This document shows positions 7,037 through 13,568 of a stretch of DNA of 22,883 bases, piece by piece. The notes under the pieces are model-generated. The model was given only the letters and a program-made list of their open reading frames with translations, was not told the origin of the DNA and did no database searches. Both the position numbers and the translations under genes were made by a program. The stretch spans positions 1 through 22,883 of the IMG/VR virus record IMGVR_UViG_3300028837_001956; one strand, 5' to 3'. Position 1 is the first letter of the stretch. Every line of letters begins with the position of its first letter. This DNA is from a virus.

Positions 7037-8615
7037 CGCCTTTCTCCTTTACCGGCACCTGCTCCTCCAGACCCGTGGGAAGCCCCCTCGTTTCCAGCTC
7101 CTCTTGCTCCTCTTCCAGGTCGTCAAAAACGTTCTGCCGTTCCCCGCCCTGCTCCATAATGGTCTGACCCCGGGTCTTGAGATTGTTTTTGATAAGCAGG
7201 ATATCGGCCTGGGCCTCTTTTATCGGCTCGATGTTCCCCTTGGGAGTCCCGATCCATTTGCAGGCCGTGTATAGATGCATCCGCTCGTAAAAATCGAGCA
7301 CATCCAACTCCCCGCGGAGCCAGGCCTCTTCCAGGAGCATGGTCCGTCTCGGCTGGCAAAACCCCTGACCTAACCATTGCCGGCGATGGGTAAACACCCT
7401 CCAGGCATCTAACATGGCCGACCGGAACCCCGCGTAATTGGTCTCTTCCACGTCCTTGAAAAGCGACACGTATGGCATATTGAGCGACAGGGCCAGGGCC
7501 TTTTTGATCTCCTTGACAAAAACCTGAAAGGTCGTTCCGGGCCGGTTGGCCGCGATCGAGTGGGGTTTCTGGCCGGACTCACCGTACATGACCTGGCCCG
7601 GGATGATTTCCTCGTACCGGATCTCGGTCCCGTCGGTCTCCTCATCCGTATGATGGGCCAGGGCCTCTGCGATCACGGACGGGTCGGTCCCGCCTGTTTC
7701 GATAAAGAGGGCAAAGGCCGCGGTCACCACGTTGGCCACGAGTTCCGCGTCCAAATAGTCGCTCAAATCCCTGAAAAACTTCATGGCCGGGGCAAAAAAG
7801 GGCATCCCCCGAACTTGATCAGGATCTTCACAGATAAATTTGTGGAGCACCTTCCACCGGTGCCCCTGTTTGGCCGGAATCCGTAAAAAGTTGGCTGAGG
7901 TATCGCTCATATATTTCAGGGGACTGGCCGGATCCGCCTTCTTGATCCAGTAGGCCTTGGCCTCGCCGTACTCGCCCAACTCCACCCCGTCCCGGATATT
8001 TCCTTGGGAATAAAGATCGCTCGGGGTCTTCATCCGCAGCGGGTGAATCACCTGGCAGGCTAAGGAATAGGGTCTGGTCTTATCCTTCAACATAGGAAGA
8101 AGACAGATATATTCACCATACTGGAGCACGCATCGCTGGACTAAAAACTGGATCTCGCCGTCGGTCATCCGGCCCCCGGCGTCCGCATGGGGCGCCCAGG
8201 CCTGATAAATGGCCCGCTCCTGGGCCTGAATCCGCCGGACCTCCGTCTTGTCCATACCCAGGGCATCGACATCTAAAATGGCATGGGGCTGGAGCCCCGG
8301 CCCCACGATCGTGGTGGCAAAGCTGTCCACGATCCCGGCCGCATGGGGATCGGACTGGACCAGATCCACGGACCGCTCCACGATCCGCTCGCGCTCCCGG
8401 GACTCGGCCTGGCGGGTAAAGAGCCGCCTGGGGATCCAGTTCTGCATGGACCCCTCGCGCTTGGCGGCCTTTCGCTGGTATTGATAGGCCCCCTTTTGCA
8501 GGGGTTTTCCGTTGGGACCGTAGAGCACCGGAGTCCGGCTCATCCCGGACGCCAGTGCGGCCACGGCTTTGGTGAAGAGATCGGTGGAGGGAATTTGGAG
8601 GTCAGTTGATATCAT
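7020..8615 (-). CDS. Portal protein, lambda family (B position)
   Basis: A 531-residue protein of the lambda-type portal family, matching lambda gpB in length (533). Twelve copies form the ring at one head vertex through which DNA enters and leaves and to which the terminase docks. Characteristic regions are RSVDLVQSDPHAAGIVDSFA (about 83-102) with the following GPGLQP, the QRCVLQYGEYICLLPM segment (about 163-178), and ALSLNMPYVSLFKDVEETNY (about 369-388) leading to the wing/clip region. The C-terminal end is Glu-rich. The gene lies between W and the protease as in lambda. No strong ribosome binding site is visible before the ATG at 8615. A hairpin repeat separates it from W. Confidence 0.93.
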   Translation of the reverse strand: MISTDLQIPSTDLFTKAVAALASGMSRTPVLYGPNGKPLQKGAYQYQRKAAKREGSMQNWIPRRLFTRQAESRERERIVERSVDLVQSDPHAAGIVDSFATTIVGPGLQPHAILDVDALGMDKTEVRRIQAQERAIYQAWAPHADAGGRMTDGEIQFLVQRCVLQYGEYICLLPMLKDKTRPYSLACQVIHPLRMKTPSDLYSQGNIRDGVELGEYGEAKAYWIKKADPASPLKYMSDTSANFLRIPAKQGHRWKVLHKFICEDPDQVRGMPFFAPAMKFFRDLSDYLDAELVANVVTAAFALFIETGGTDPSVIAEALAHHTDEETDGTEIRYEEIIPGQVMYGESGQKPHSIAANRPGTTFQVFVKEIKKALALSLNMPYVSLFKDVEETNYAGFRSAMLDAWRVFTHRRQWLGQGFCQPRRTMLLEEAWLRGELDVLDFYERMHLYTACKWIGTPKGNIEPIKEAQADILLIKNNLKTRGQTIMEQGGERQNVFDDLEEEQEELETRGLPTGLEEQVPVKEKGDAKSD

Positions 8616-8635
8616 CTTAAGTGCCTGAAAAAATT

Positions 8636-8747
8636 GAACCGCAAAGGCGCGAAGTACGCAAAGTTTTTAAGGCTGTTTTCTTTTTGCCGTTGCCCGGCAA
8701 AAAGAAAATCTTCGCGTCCTTGGCGTCTTGAGCGAAGCGGGCGGTTC
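8636..8747. repeat. Dispersed GAACCGC hairpin repeat, copy 2
   Basis: About 112 bases from GAACCGCAAAGGCGCGAAG to GGGCGGTTC in the same orientation as copy 1. The inner stem TTTTCTTTTTGCCG / CGGCAAAAAGAAAA (14 bp) encloses TTGCC. It occupies almost all of the gap between the W-like and portal genes, so a transcript crossing it would carry a strong structure. Confidence 0.88.
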
Positions 8748-8751
8748 ATCT

Positions 8752-8970
8752 TTAAAGTCTTTTCGGTATGGCCACATTCATCACCGGCACCCCGCCCGTG
8801 CCCTGCTCGGCCTTATACCGTTTGAGCAGCTTTTCCTCGCGGGACTCCAACATATCCAACCGCGCCCGCTGGAGGCTCTTGTCGCCCAGGCCGGCACTCT
8901 GGGCGTTCATCACCTTGGTGATGGCCGCCTGGACTTCTTCTAACTGCTCTATTGTGGTTTTGACTGCCAT
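8752..8970 (-). CDS. Head-tail connector W-like protein
   Basis: A 72-residue protein (MAVKTTIEQLEEVQAAITKV..., SREEKLLKRYKAEQ) matching the size (lambda gpW is 68 residues) and helical, charged character of the gpW family, which closes the filled head below the portal. Its place, directly before the portal gene, is that of lambda W. I start it at the ATG at 8970. A longer open frame to 9084 only translates TGGATACTGG repeats and the terminator hairpin. No clear Shine-Dalgarno is present, because the bases upstream of the ATG are TGGATACTGG repeat. The transcript must initiate downstream of, or read through, the terminator at 9047-9097. Confidence 0.85.
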   Translation of the reverse strand: MAVKTTIEQLEEVQAAITKVMNAQSAGLGDKSLQRARLDMLESREEKLLKRYKAEQGTGGVPVMNVAIPKRL

Positions 8971-8971
8971 G

Positions 8972-9046
8972 ATCTGGATACTGGATACTGGATACTGGAT
9001 TCTGGTTTTATCCTCCATCCTGCATCGTGCATCGTGCATCGTGCAC
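8972..9046. repeat. TGGATACTGG and GCATCGTGCATCGTGC tandem repeats
   Basis: Three to four copies of CTGGATA/ACTGGAT words (about 8973-9003) followed by 9-base copies of GCATCGTGC (about 9022-9045). Non-coding; they separate the terminator from the W-like start codon and remove any ordinary ribosome binding site. Confidence 0.8.
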
Positions 9047-9097
9047 AAAAAAACCGGCCAGTGCGTTACGTGGGGTGCAGCCACTGCACTGGCCGGT
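9047..9097 (-). terminator. Strong Rho-independent terminator upstream of W
   Basis: On the minus strand ACCGGCCAGTGC and GCACTGGCCGGT form a perfect 12-bp stem around a 21-base loop that can itself pair (GTGG with CCAC). The stem runs straight into seven Ts. This would end transcripts coming from the terminase/HTH side before they reach the head genes, unless antitermination operates. With the promoter-like sequence at 9130-9158 it could instead end a small RNA of about 77 bases. Confidence 0.75.
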
Positions 9098-9129
9098 CCG
9101 AGGAAGAAAATGAAACATATAGCGTCTAC

Positions 9130-9158
9130 ATTTTCTTAGTCTTTTTTTTCGAAGTCAA
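9130..9158 (-). promoter_or_regulatory. Candidate sigma70-type promoter
   Basis: TTGACT (9158-9153), a 17-base spacer and GAAAAT (9135-9130) on the minus strand: five of six and four of six matches to the -35 and -10 consensus. The spacer is A-rich. It lies just below the direct repeats at 9173-9212 and just above the terminator. Without experiment this is a sequence match only. Confidence 0.4.
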
Positions 9159-9172
9159 TAGGTTGGTTTTCA

Positions 9173-9212
9173 GTTTGATACGGTTTGATACGGTTTGACA
9201 CAGTTTGACACG
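9173..9212. repeat. Four 10-bp direct repeats (candidate operator)
   Basis: Four head-to-tail copies of GTTTGAYACR with exact 10-base period: GTTTGATACG twice, GTTTGACACA, GTTTGACACG, followed by a partial GTT. The helical-turn spacing puts each copy on the same DNA face, which suits cooperative protein binding. They lie 19 bases after the end of a small helix-turn-helix gene and directly upstream of the promoter-like sequence. Confidence 0.7.
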
Positions 9213-9230
9213 GTTCTAATGATTAGATGT

Positions 9231-9515
9231 TTATGTTGAGCTTAATTCATTTTTAAGACTTGTAATAATGCCATGTTTAATTCTGATGTAACCTGATCGC
9301 GGCAATTTAAACCACCCGTCCGGCGGGATCACGGCATCCTCCGGAAAATCGATGGACAGCCATTTTCGCACAGTGGCCTTTGAAACGGAAAATATCTCCG
9401 CCACCTGGGCCACGGAATAGGTGGGCTCGGGCGGCCTGGGTCTGGACCGCCGGCCTGAAGAGCGTCTCAACACCCCGCCCGAGGTGTCCATATCGTTTTT
9501 TTTATCGATCCACAT
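9231..9515 (-). CDS. Small helix-turn-helix DNA-binding protein
   Basis: A 94-residue protein whose segment TYSVAQVAEIFSVSKATVRKW (about 31-51) is a clear MerR/excisionase-type helix-turn-helix, followed by a wing-like region (PPDGWFKLPRSGYIRI). The N-terminus is basic and Ser/Pro-rich. The ATG at 9515 is used here; a second ATG eight codons in is possible and neither has a strong ribosome binding site. The 10-bp direct repeats 19 bases beyond its stop make it a candidate regulator of the following promoter-like sequence. Lambda has no counterpart between A and W. An alternative role is recognising phage DNA for packaging. I do not recognise a named family. Confidence 0.75.
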   Translation of the reverse strand: MWIDKKNDMDTSGGVLRRSSGRRSRPRPPEPTYSVAQVAEIFSVSKATVRKWLSIDFPEDAVIPPDGWFKLPRSGYIRIKHGIITSLKNELSST

Positions 9516-9539
9516 TTACCAGGTTCAGGGTTCAGGGGT

Positions 9540-9701
9540 TCAAAGGTTTTTGGTTTCTTGGCGCGAAGTGAACTTAACTTCCTCTCCTTTTATGATAGGG
9601 TTGATTCCCCTTCTCATCTGGCCCCTGACACAATACCCGTAGCCAGTCCTGCCAGGGGGAGGCCCGGGATTTGTTTCGACCAAGCGGGAGTAGTCATCCG
9701 T
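9540..9701 (-). pseudogene. Small open frame without a usual start codon
   Basis: The 212-base gap between the HTH and HNH genes contains an open frame of 53 codons from ACG at 9701 (ACG GAT GAC TAC) to TGA at 9540: TDDYSRLVETNPGPPPGRTG, then YGYCVRGQMRRGINPIIKGE and a short tail ending TKNL. The composition reads like a real protein, but the first codon is ACG where ATG might have stood, and no good ribosome binding site is seen. The end overlaps repeat-type GGTTCAAAGG sequence. It may be a gene that lost its start, or may initiate at TTG inside. A perfect 12-bp inverted repeat (CTTGGCGCGAAG at 9557-9568, complement at 9714-9725) brackets it. Confidence 0.35.
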
Positions 9702-9727
9702 TTTGTCTTAATTCTTCGCGCCAAGCG

Positions 9728-10021
9728 TTAAAACAAACACAACTGATTCTTATTCTTTTTCTTCCACCGGGTTAGCGCATGGTGTTTCGCGTCATACCGG
9801 AGATGGCATGGTGCGCACATGGCCTTGAGGTTTTCCGGCCTGCAATCCATTTCAATATGATTCAGATGGGCCACCGTGAGGGTCCGCTTGTGCGTATCAA
9901 ACGGCTCACCGGGCCTGCGGCACTGTTTCCCGCACTGCTCACATTTCCAGCCAGCCAGTTCCTTGATCCCCAGGGCAATCCGGGCCCAATTGGCCGGATA
10001 CTTTTGCCAATCTACAGGCAT
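9728..10021 (-). CDS. HNH endonuclease
   Basis: A 97-residue HNH nuclease. From MPVDWQKYPANW at 10021 the protein shows Cys27-x2-Cys30, the His-x-Asn-His core AHLNHIE (about 51-57) with PENL (62-65), and Cys69-x2-Cys72-His: the zinc-bound HNH layout. Small HNH proteins beside terminase genes nick or cut DNA and, in HK97-type phages, are known to assist the terminase in packaging. Here it lies between the terminase and head genes, in keeping with that. GGAG lies 7 bases before the chosen ATG. A longer frame to 10078 begins with a Trp/Arg-rich stretch that is out-of-frame sequence of the upstream gene. Confidence 0.88.
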   Translation of the reverse strand: MPVDWQKYPANWARIALGIKELAGWKCEQCGKQCRRPGEPFDTHKRTLTVAHLNHIEMDCRPENLKAMCAPCHLRYDAKHHALTRWKKKNKNQLCLF

Positions 10022-10166
10022 GCGCTTTCTCCGCCATAACCTGGCCCACCAATAGCTCCACCTCCATGGATACCGCATAAATGCCCGAGACCAGGTTTTT
10101 ATAGCCGCTTTCCTTCATGCGCTCCTCAGCCATCCACACAATGGTATCCGCTATTGTCTGCTCCAT
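9939..10166 (-). CDS. Small hypothetical protein overlapping the HNH gene
   Basis: A 75-residue open frame from ATG 10166. The first 50 residues (MEQTIADTIVWMAEERMKES, then GIYAVSMEVELLVGQVMAEK) look like a genuine helical domain. The rest overlaps the HNH gene by 83 bases in another frame. The only ribosome-binding-like sequence, GGAAATTAG, comes from the dispersed GGAAATT repeat at 10167-10200. Function unknown. The alternative is chance openness, but the N-terminal part has no competing gene and shows natural amino-acid use. Confidence 0.55.
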   Translation of the reverse strand: MEQTIADTIVWMAEERMKESGYKNLVSGIYAVSMEVELLVGQVMAEKAHACRLAKVSGQLGPDCPGDQGTGWLEM

Positions 10167-10201
10167 CTAATTTCCAATTTCTAATTTCCAGTTTCTATTC
10201 C

Positions 10202-10900
10202 TCAATTCGCCAACATATCCACAAACCAATACTTATCCACCTTCCTTATATCGATCTCATAGAGATGTTTCAGAATATAGATCTTGATATTCTGATCCAG
10301 TATCCACCAGTGATCACCCCCCTGGCGATCGGTCCTGGCCGTTCCCCGCCTTATGGCCCTGAGGCGTCCCCCCTTGATCGCATTCGTCACGAAATGATCA
10401 TCCACGCCCAAACACCTCGCCACGTCCCGGGCTGAATGCCCGCCCAAGTTCTGGCGCATATTCATCCGCTTGAGCTTGAGCACAATGGCGGTCTCGGACC
10501 GGTTATATCCCCGCTCCTTCATCTTTATCCGGATCCGCGCCGGGGAATACCGTGCAAACTTCTGGAGCTGCTCGGTCTCGGCCTCGGTCCAGCACGGCTC
10601 TTTCTGTTGTTTGGCGATCCATCCCTGCGAAATGGCATATCGCGTCACTTTCCACCGGGGCAATCGCAATGCCTCGGCCAGGGCCGCCACCTGCCCGTTC
10701 CCGGAGTCGCGTTTATAGACCTTTTCAATCTGCGCGTGCATCTCCGGCGTGATGATATATTTGGCAGATTTGCGCGGTTGCCCGATCATTCCTTTTGTCA
10801 TATGCGCCTTGCAGCAGAACCGTGGCGGAGTCGCATCCGGCGCCCGCCACGCCTTCCCTGGACGTTCGCACACCTCGCATATGTATTCGTATGTGGGCAA
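10202..10900 (-). CDS. Zinc-ribbon/helix-turn-helix DNA-binding protein
   Basis: A 232-residue protein of unknown role. It starts with a zinc-binding type segment (YEYICEVCERPG, then PRFCCKAHM, giving CxxC and CC/H ligands in residues 1-35). A middle region follows with Trp-rich Myb/HTH features (GNGQVAALAEALRLPRWKVT and PCWTEAETEQLQKFARYSPA), then a C-terminal helix-turn-helix (HSARDVARCLGVDDHFVTNA, about 155-174) and the basic patch RRGTARTDRQGG. The start is TTG at 10900, with GAGG 7 bases upstream; no in-frame ATG precedes the zinc segment. This build suggests a phage transcription regulator or a DNA-recognition factor acting with the terminase. The position between terminase and head genes fits a late regulator, which is inference. 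Confidence 0.8.
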   Translation of the reverse strand: MPTYEYICEVCERPGKAWRAPDATPPRFCCKAHMTKGMIGQPRKSAKYIITPEMHAQIEKVYKRDSGNGQVAALAEALRLPRWKVTRYAISQGWIAKQQKEPCWTEAETEQLQKFARYSPARIRIKMKERGYNRSETAIVLKLKRMNMRQNLGGHSARDVARCLGVDDHFVTNAIKGGRLRAIRRGTARTDRQGGDHWWILDQNIKIYILKHLYEIDIRKVDKYWFVDMLAN

Positions 10901-10978
10901 AAGATATCCTCACGCAAAGGGTTAACGCAGAGTTAAGAGGCGCGGCGTCTCTTTGCCGCGACCTTCTTGAACGGTTTG

Positions 10979-11173
10979 TTATCTGTTTTCGTCAAATTCA
11001 AGACAACAATCATCGTCGCCATAGTTAACAACCGAACATAAAACACCTTCCCCAAACCCCTGTTTTATGGGTAATATCGGTGGCAGCTCTCTTAAAATAG
11101 CTATTAGGTCACCAACATCTTCAGCCATCGGTGTTTCTTCATCTGTGTGCCAAAATTTTTTTGCTATATTCAT
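10979..11173 (-). CDS. Small acidic hypothetical protein
   Basis: A 64-residue acidic protein (MNIAKKFWHTDEETPMAEDV..., ending DDDCCLEFDENR) with a central hydrophobic helix (GDLIAILRELPPILPI). GAGG and GGAAA precede the ATG at 11173. No family recognised. The Asp/Glu-rich surface is the kind found in DNA-mimic inhibitors and in many unrelated small phage proteins, so no function is assigned. It follows a small zinc-finger gene and precedes the zinc-ribbon/HTH gene. The 78-base gap to the next gene holds low-complexity CGCAAAGG-type words and a small CGCGGC/GCCGCG hairpin. Confidence 0.65.
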   Translation of the reverse strand: MNIAKKFWHTDEETPMAEDVGDLIAILRELPPILPIKQGFGEGVLCSVVNYGDDDCCLEFDENR

Positions 11174-11255
11174 TTTCCATCCTCTTTTTTAAGATGATAA
11201 CAAGTGATTAGATAGTTTCCGCATAACTCCACAAACCGTGTGTTATGCGGCAGCC

Positions 11256-11453
11256 TTAACACTGGCTAACATTTCTGTGTCTTCTTCCCGCCCACTCAAA
11301 CCGCGGGCGATGAATCCCCTCGGGGAAGGTGACATTTGTGGCCCATCCTTTCCGGATCACCCGCGCGATAAATGCCAGCCAGCACTCCACACAGATCCGG
11401 TAAACCACCTGCTGCTCATCCGGCTTGTCTTTTCGGCATATCCTGCAATACAT
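11256..11453 (-). CDS. Small zinc-finger protein
   Basis: A 65-residue protein with Cys-x2-Cys (MYCRICRKDKPDEQQ, Cys3 and Cys6) and a second Cys-x2-Cys (RICVECWLAF, Cys21 and Cys24), a classic four-cysteine zinc knuckle followed by a basic, aromatic C-terminus (RPRFEWAGRRHRN). Such small phage zinc proteins bind DNA or partner proteins. GGAGG lies 8 bases before the ATG at 11453. The gene starts 40 bases after the large terminase and probably shares its transcript. Function otherwise unknown. Confidence 0.7.
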   Translation of the reverse strand: MYCRICRKDKPDEQQVVYRICVECWLAFIARVIRKGWATNVTFPEGIHRPRFEWAGRRHRNVSQC

Positions 11454-11493
11454 ATCTCATCCCTCCGTCCTCTGACCTCCGTCTCCCCTCCTA

Positions 11494-13557
11494 TCATCTG
11501 TTAGCAAGCCACCCCGGCCGCTGATATCCCTTTTTTCTCCCGGCCTCTGACCTCTGGCCTCTGACCTCTGACTTCCGACCTCTGACCTCCGTCCTCCGCC
11601 TTCCGCCCTTCTTCCAGTGCCTCACCCCCAACAGTTCCGCCGCCACCAGGTTGTAAACACTGCAATCCCAACCATGATTGGCCGCGCCGCTCTTTGCCTC
11701 CCAGAAACCCTTCTCATTCACAAACTCGGCGCACATCTGCCTGGCCCAGTCAAAAGAGGTCTCGCTGTTGTAGTGCCATGCCCCCGGATCCGCGGGGCTG
11801 ATCCCCAGTTTATTGGAAAGCGTATTCTTGAAATAGGTCACATCGGCCCGCAGCAGTTTTATCCCGCCCGGGATCGGCTTCTTTGTCCCGGGATAGAACT
11901 CCACATCGGTGAACCCGTATGGCGAGGCCATCCGCTGTTCGCCCTTGAACGGGAGCAACCTCCCCCGATGCAGGCGGCCGTAATCATAAACCTCGCTGGT
12001 CCTGTGGCCCATGGCGTCCTGCACGATCAACTGCACATGATAGCCATCCCCTTCCTGATCCGGATACTCATCCTCAAACAGTATCCGCTCCAGGGCCCCG
12101 AAGGTTTCGACAAACCCCTCGCGGATCCCCCAGCTCTCGAGGTCAAGCCCCCAGCCCCAGGCCCGAATCTCGTACCAGAACCCGAAATCCTGGGTATCCA
12201 CCCCGGCAGTCACACACGACACGATCCCGCCGACCGGTACCAGCCCCCTGGGCCGGTCGTCCCGCAGGGCCATGATGGCATCCTCTTTCCGCTCCTGCTT
12301 CCGGATCTTCCACGGCTCGGCCTTGTGTGCGTTGGTGAAATCCTTGAGCGCATTGATATCCTTCAATCCCTTCAGAAAAGCCGAGGCCACCTGTGAGAGC
12401 GAAATAAAGGGCGATATCCACGAAGGCAAATGAAACCCGATCTTCTGCGGCCGGTAAGTGCTAAGATAGTCGAACAGCTCTCTATTTTCTGAACCGCTAA
12501 GGCGCGAAGTACGCGAAGAAGGCTCTTTTCTGTTTCCGGGGACCCCGGAAACAGAAATCTTAGCGCCCTTGGCGTCTTGGCGGTTCTCTTCTTGAGCCGG
12601 TCTACTCCGCCATTCTCCCCGCTTCACCGCCTTATCCCGCCATCCATCATCCCACTGGCACTCACAGTGCGGGCATTCATACCAAGCCAAGCCCCGGGCC
12701 TTCATCCGCTCCGGATGAGGATGGACCTTCTTGCCATCCTGATCCAACTCCTTATCCCACTTGATCTGGTCAAAGCCCATGACGTGGTGTTTGCCGCAAC
12801 CCGGACACCGGACCCAATAATCAAAGATCACCTGGGCCTCTTCCTTCATGGCCTTTGAAATAGGCGCCTTTTCGGTCGTGGGCGTGGAGATTTTTAAAAT
12901 CTTATGATCGTACTGGTAAGTGATGACCCGCTTTTCACCTAAGGATATGGGATCCGTTTCGCGTTTGTTAGCCTGCTCCGGGTATTTGTCGGTTTCATCA
13001 AATATAACGTGTTTGATCGGCTTATTACCCAGGCGAGAGGCCGAACCGGCCCAGGCCAAATAGATAGGCATATGGAGGAGTTTGATCCGGAGGGAGGCCT
13101 TATCATCCTCCCATCCGGTCATATACCCGCGGAGCCGGCGCGAGTCCTCGATCATGGGAAGGATCCGGTCCTTCATATTCTCGCGTCCGGTCACCGCATC
13201 CGGATAAACATACAAGACCGGCCCCGGATCCCGGTCAATGGCATGGCCCACAAAGTTATTGACCGCCTCGGACCCGCCGATCTGCGGGGCCTTGCACAGG
13301 ATCGTTGTCCGCACCGATGGAAAGGCGGCCGCGTCCATGATCCCGGTCAGATGGGCCGTGAGATCGTTCCGCCACGGCCCCGGAAACCGCGACATGGAAA
13401 CAACCCGGTGCCGCTCCGACCAGGTGCTCACCTTGATCGGCCGCCGCTTTTTCAGGACCTCTTTCTCGCCCTTGCACAGCCGCGCCCGGATCGTAACCGG
13501 TCTCCCGTCCGGCTTGCGGAGGAAAGGCGGCAGCCAGACCGGATTGATGATTGGCAT
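11494..13557 (-). CDS. terL: Terminase large subunit, lambda gpA family
   Basis: The 687-residue ATP-driven packaging motor and DNA-cutting enzyme; lambda gpA has 641 residues. The Walker A-like loop is LCKAPQIGGSEA (about 87-98), Walker B is HVIFDETD (183-190), a zinc site is formed by Cys251/Cys254 and Cys295/Cys298, and the nuclease strand VTAGVDTQD (449-457) carries the expected acidic residues. AAGGAA precedes the ATG at 13557. Two regions are odd. Residues about 324-356 (from ENRQDAKGAK to GSEN) are the translation of a 97-base dispersed hairpin repeat lying just after the zinc site. Residues about 652-676 (TEVRGRKSEVRGQRSEAG) are translated from CTCTGACCTC-type tandem repeats. Neither lies in a catalytic motif, so the enzyme may still work. 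It docks on the portal and acts with the small terminase. Confidence 0.95.
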   Translation of the reverse strand: MPIINPVWLPPFLRKPDGRPVTIRARLCKGEKEVLKKRRPIKVSTWSERHRVVSMSRFPGPWRNDLTAHLTGIMDAAAFPSVRTTILCKAPQIGGSEAVNNFVGHAIDRDPGPVLYVYPDAVTGRENMKDRILPMIEDSRRLRGYMTGWEDDKASLRIKLLHMPIYLAWAGSASRLGNKPIKHVIFDETDKYPEQANKRETDPISLGEKRVITYQYDHKILKISTPTTEKAPISKAMKEEAQVIFDYWVRCPGCGKHHVMGFDQIKWDKELDQDGKKVHPHPERMKARGLAWYECPHCECQWDDGWRDKAVKRGEWRSRPAQEENRQDAKGAKISVSGVPGNRKEPSSRTSRLSGSENRELFDYLSTYRPQKIGFHLPSWISPFISLSQVASAFLKGLKDINALKDFTNAHKAEPWKIRKQERKEDAIMALRDDRPRGLVPVGGIVSCVTAGVDTQDFGFWYEIRAWGWGLDLESWGIREGFVETFGALERILFEDEYPDQEGDGYHVQLIVQDAMGHRTSEVYDYGRLHRGRLLPFKGEQRMASPYGFTDVEFYPGTKKPIPGGIKLLRADVTYFKNTLSNKLGISPADPGAWHYNSETSFDWARQMCAEFVNEKGFWEAKSGAANHGWDCSVYNLVAAELLGVRHWKKGGRRRTEVRGRKSEVRGQRSEAGRKKGYQRPGWLANR
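11541..11607. repeat. CTCTGACCTC tandem repeats inside the terminase 3' end
   Basis: Repeated words of CTCTGACCTCTGRCC with about 7- and 14-base periods, translated in the terminase frame as Arg/Ser/Glu/Val/Gly runs. Non-coding relatives lie just downstream of the gene at 11461-11490. Confidence 0.85.
12491..12587. repeat. Dispersed GAACCGC hairpin repeat, copy 3, inside the terminase gene
   Basis: Runs from GAACCGCTAAGGCGCGAAG to TTGGCGTCTTGGCGGTTC. The outer ends match copies 1 and 2, but the inner stem is different in sequence while still perfectly paired: TCTGTTTCCGGGG, one A, CCCCGGAAACAGA (13 bp). It is read through in frame by the terminase gene. Confidence 0.88.
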
Positions 13558-13568
13558 CGGTTCCTTTT

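Noticed and set aside
8634-8825. Plus-strand open frame MNRKGAKYAKFL
   Set aside because: Translation of repeat copy 2; same artefact as at 2848.
8971-9084. N-terminal extension of the W-like protein
   Set aside because: The extra 38 codons translate TGGATACTGG repeats and the terminator hairpin; the W-type protein begins at 8970.
9173-9212. CRISPR-like array
   Set aside because: Units are 10 bases and directly adjacent, without spacers; this is a tandem operator-like repeat.
11617-12396. 259-codon plus-strand open frame
   Set aside because: Antisense to the large terminase, whose motifs are clear; no ribosome binding site or recognisable domain.
13256-13477. Minus-strand open frame inside terL
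   Set aside because: Out-of-frame shadow of the terminase, Arg/Gly-rich with no motif.
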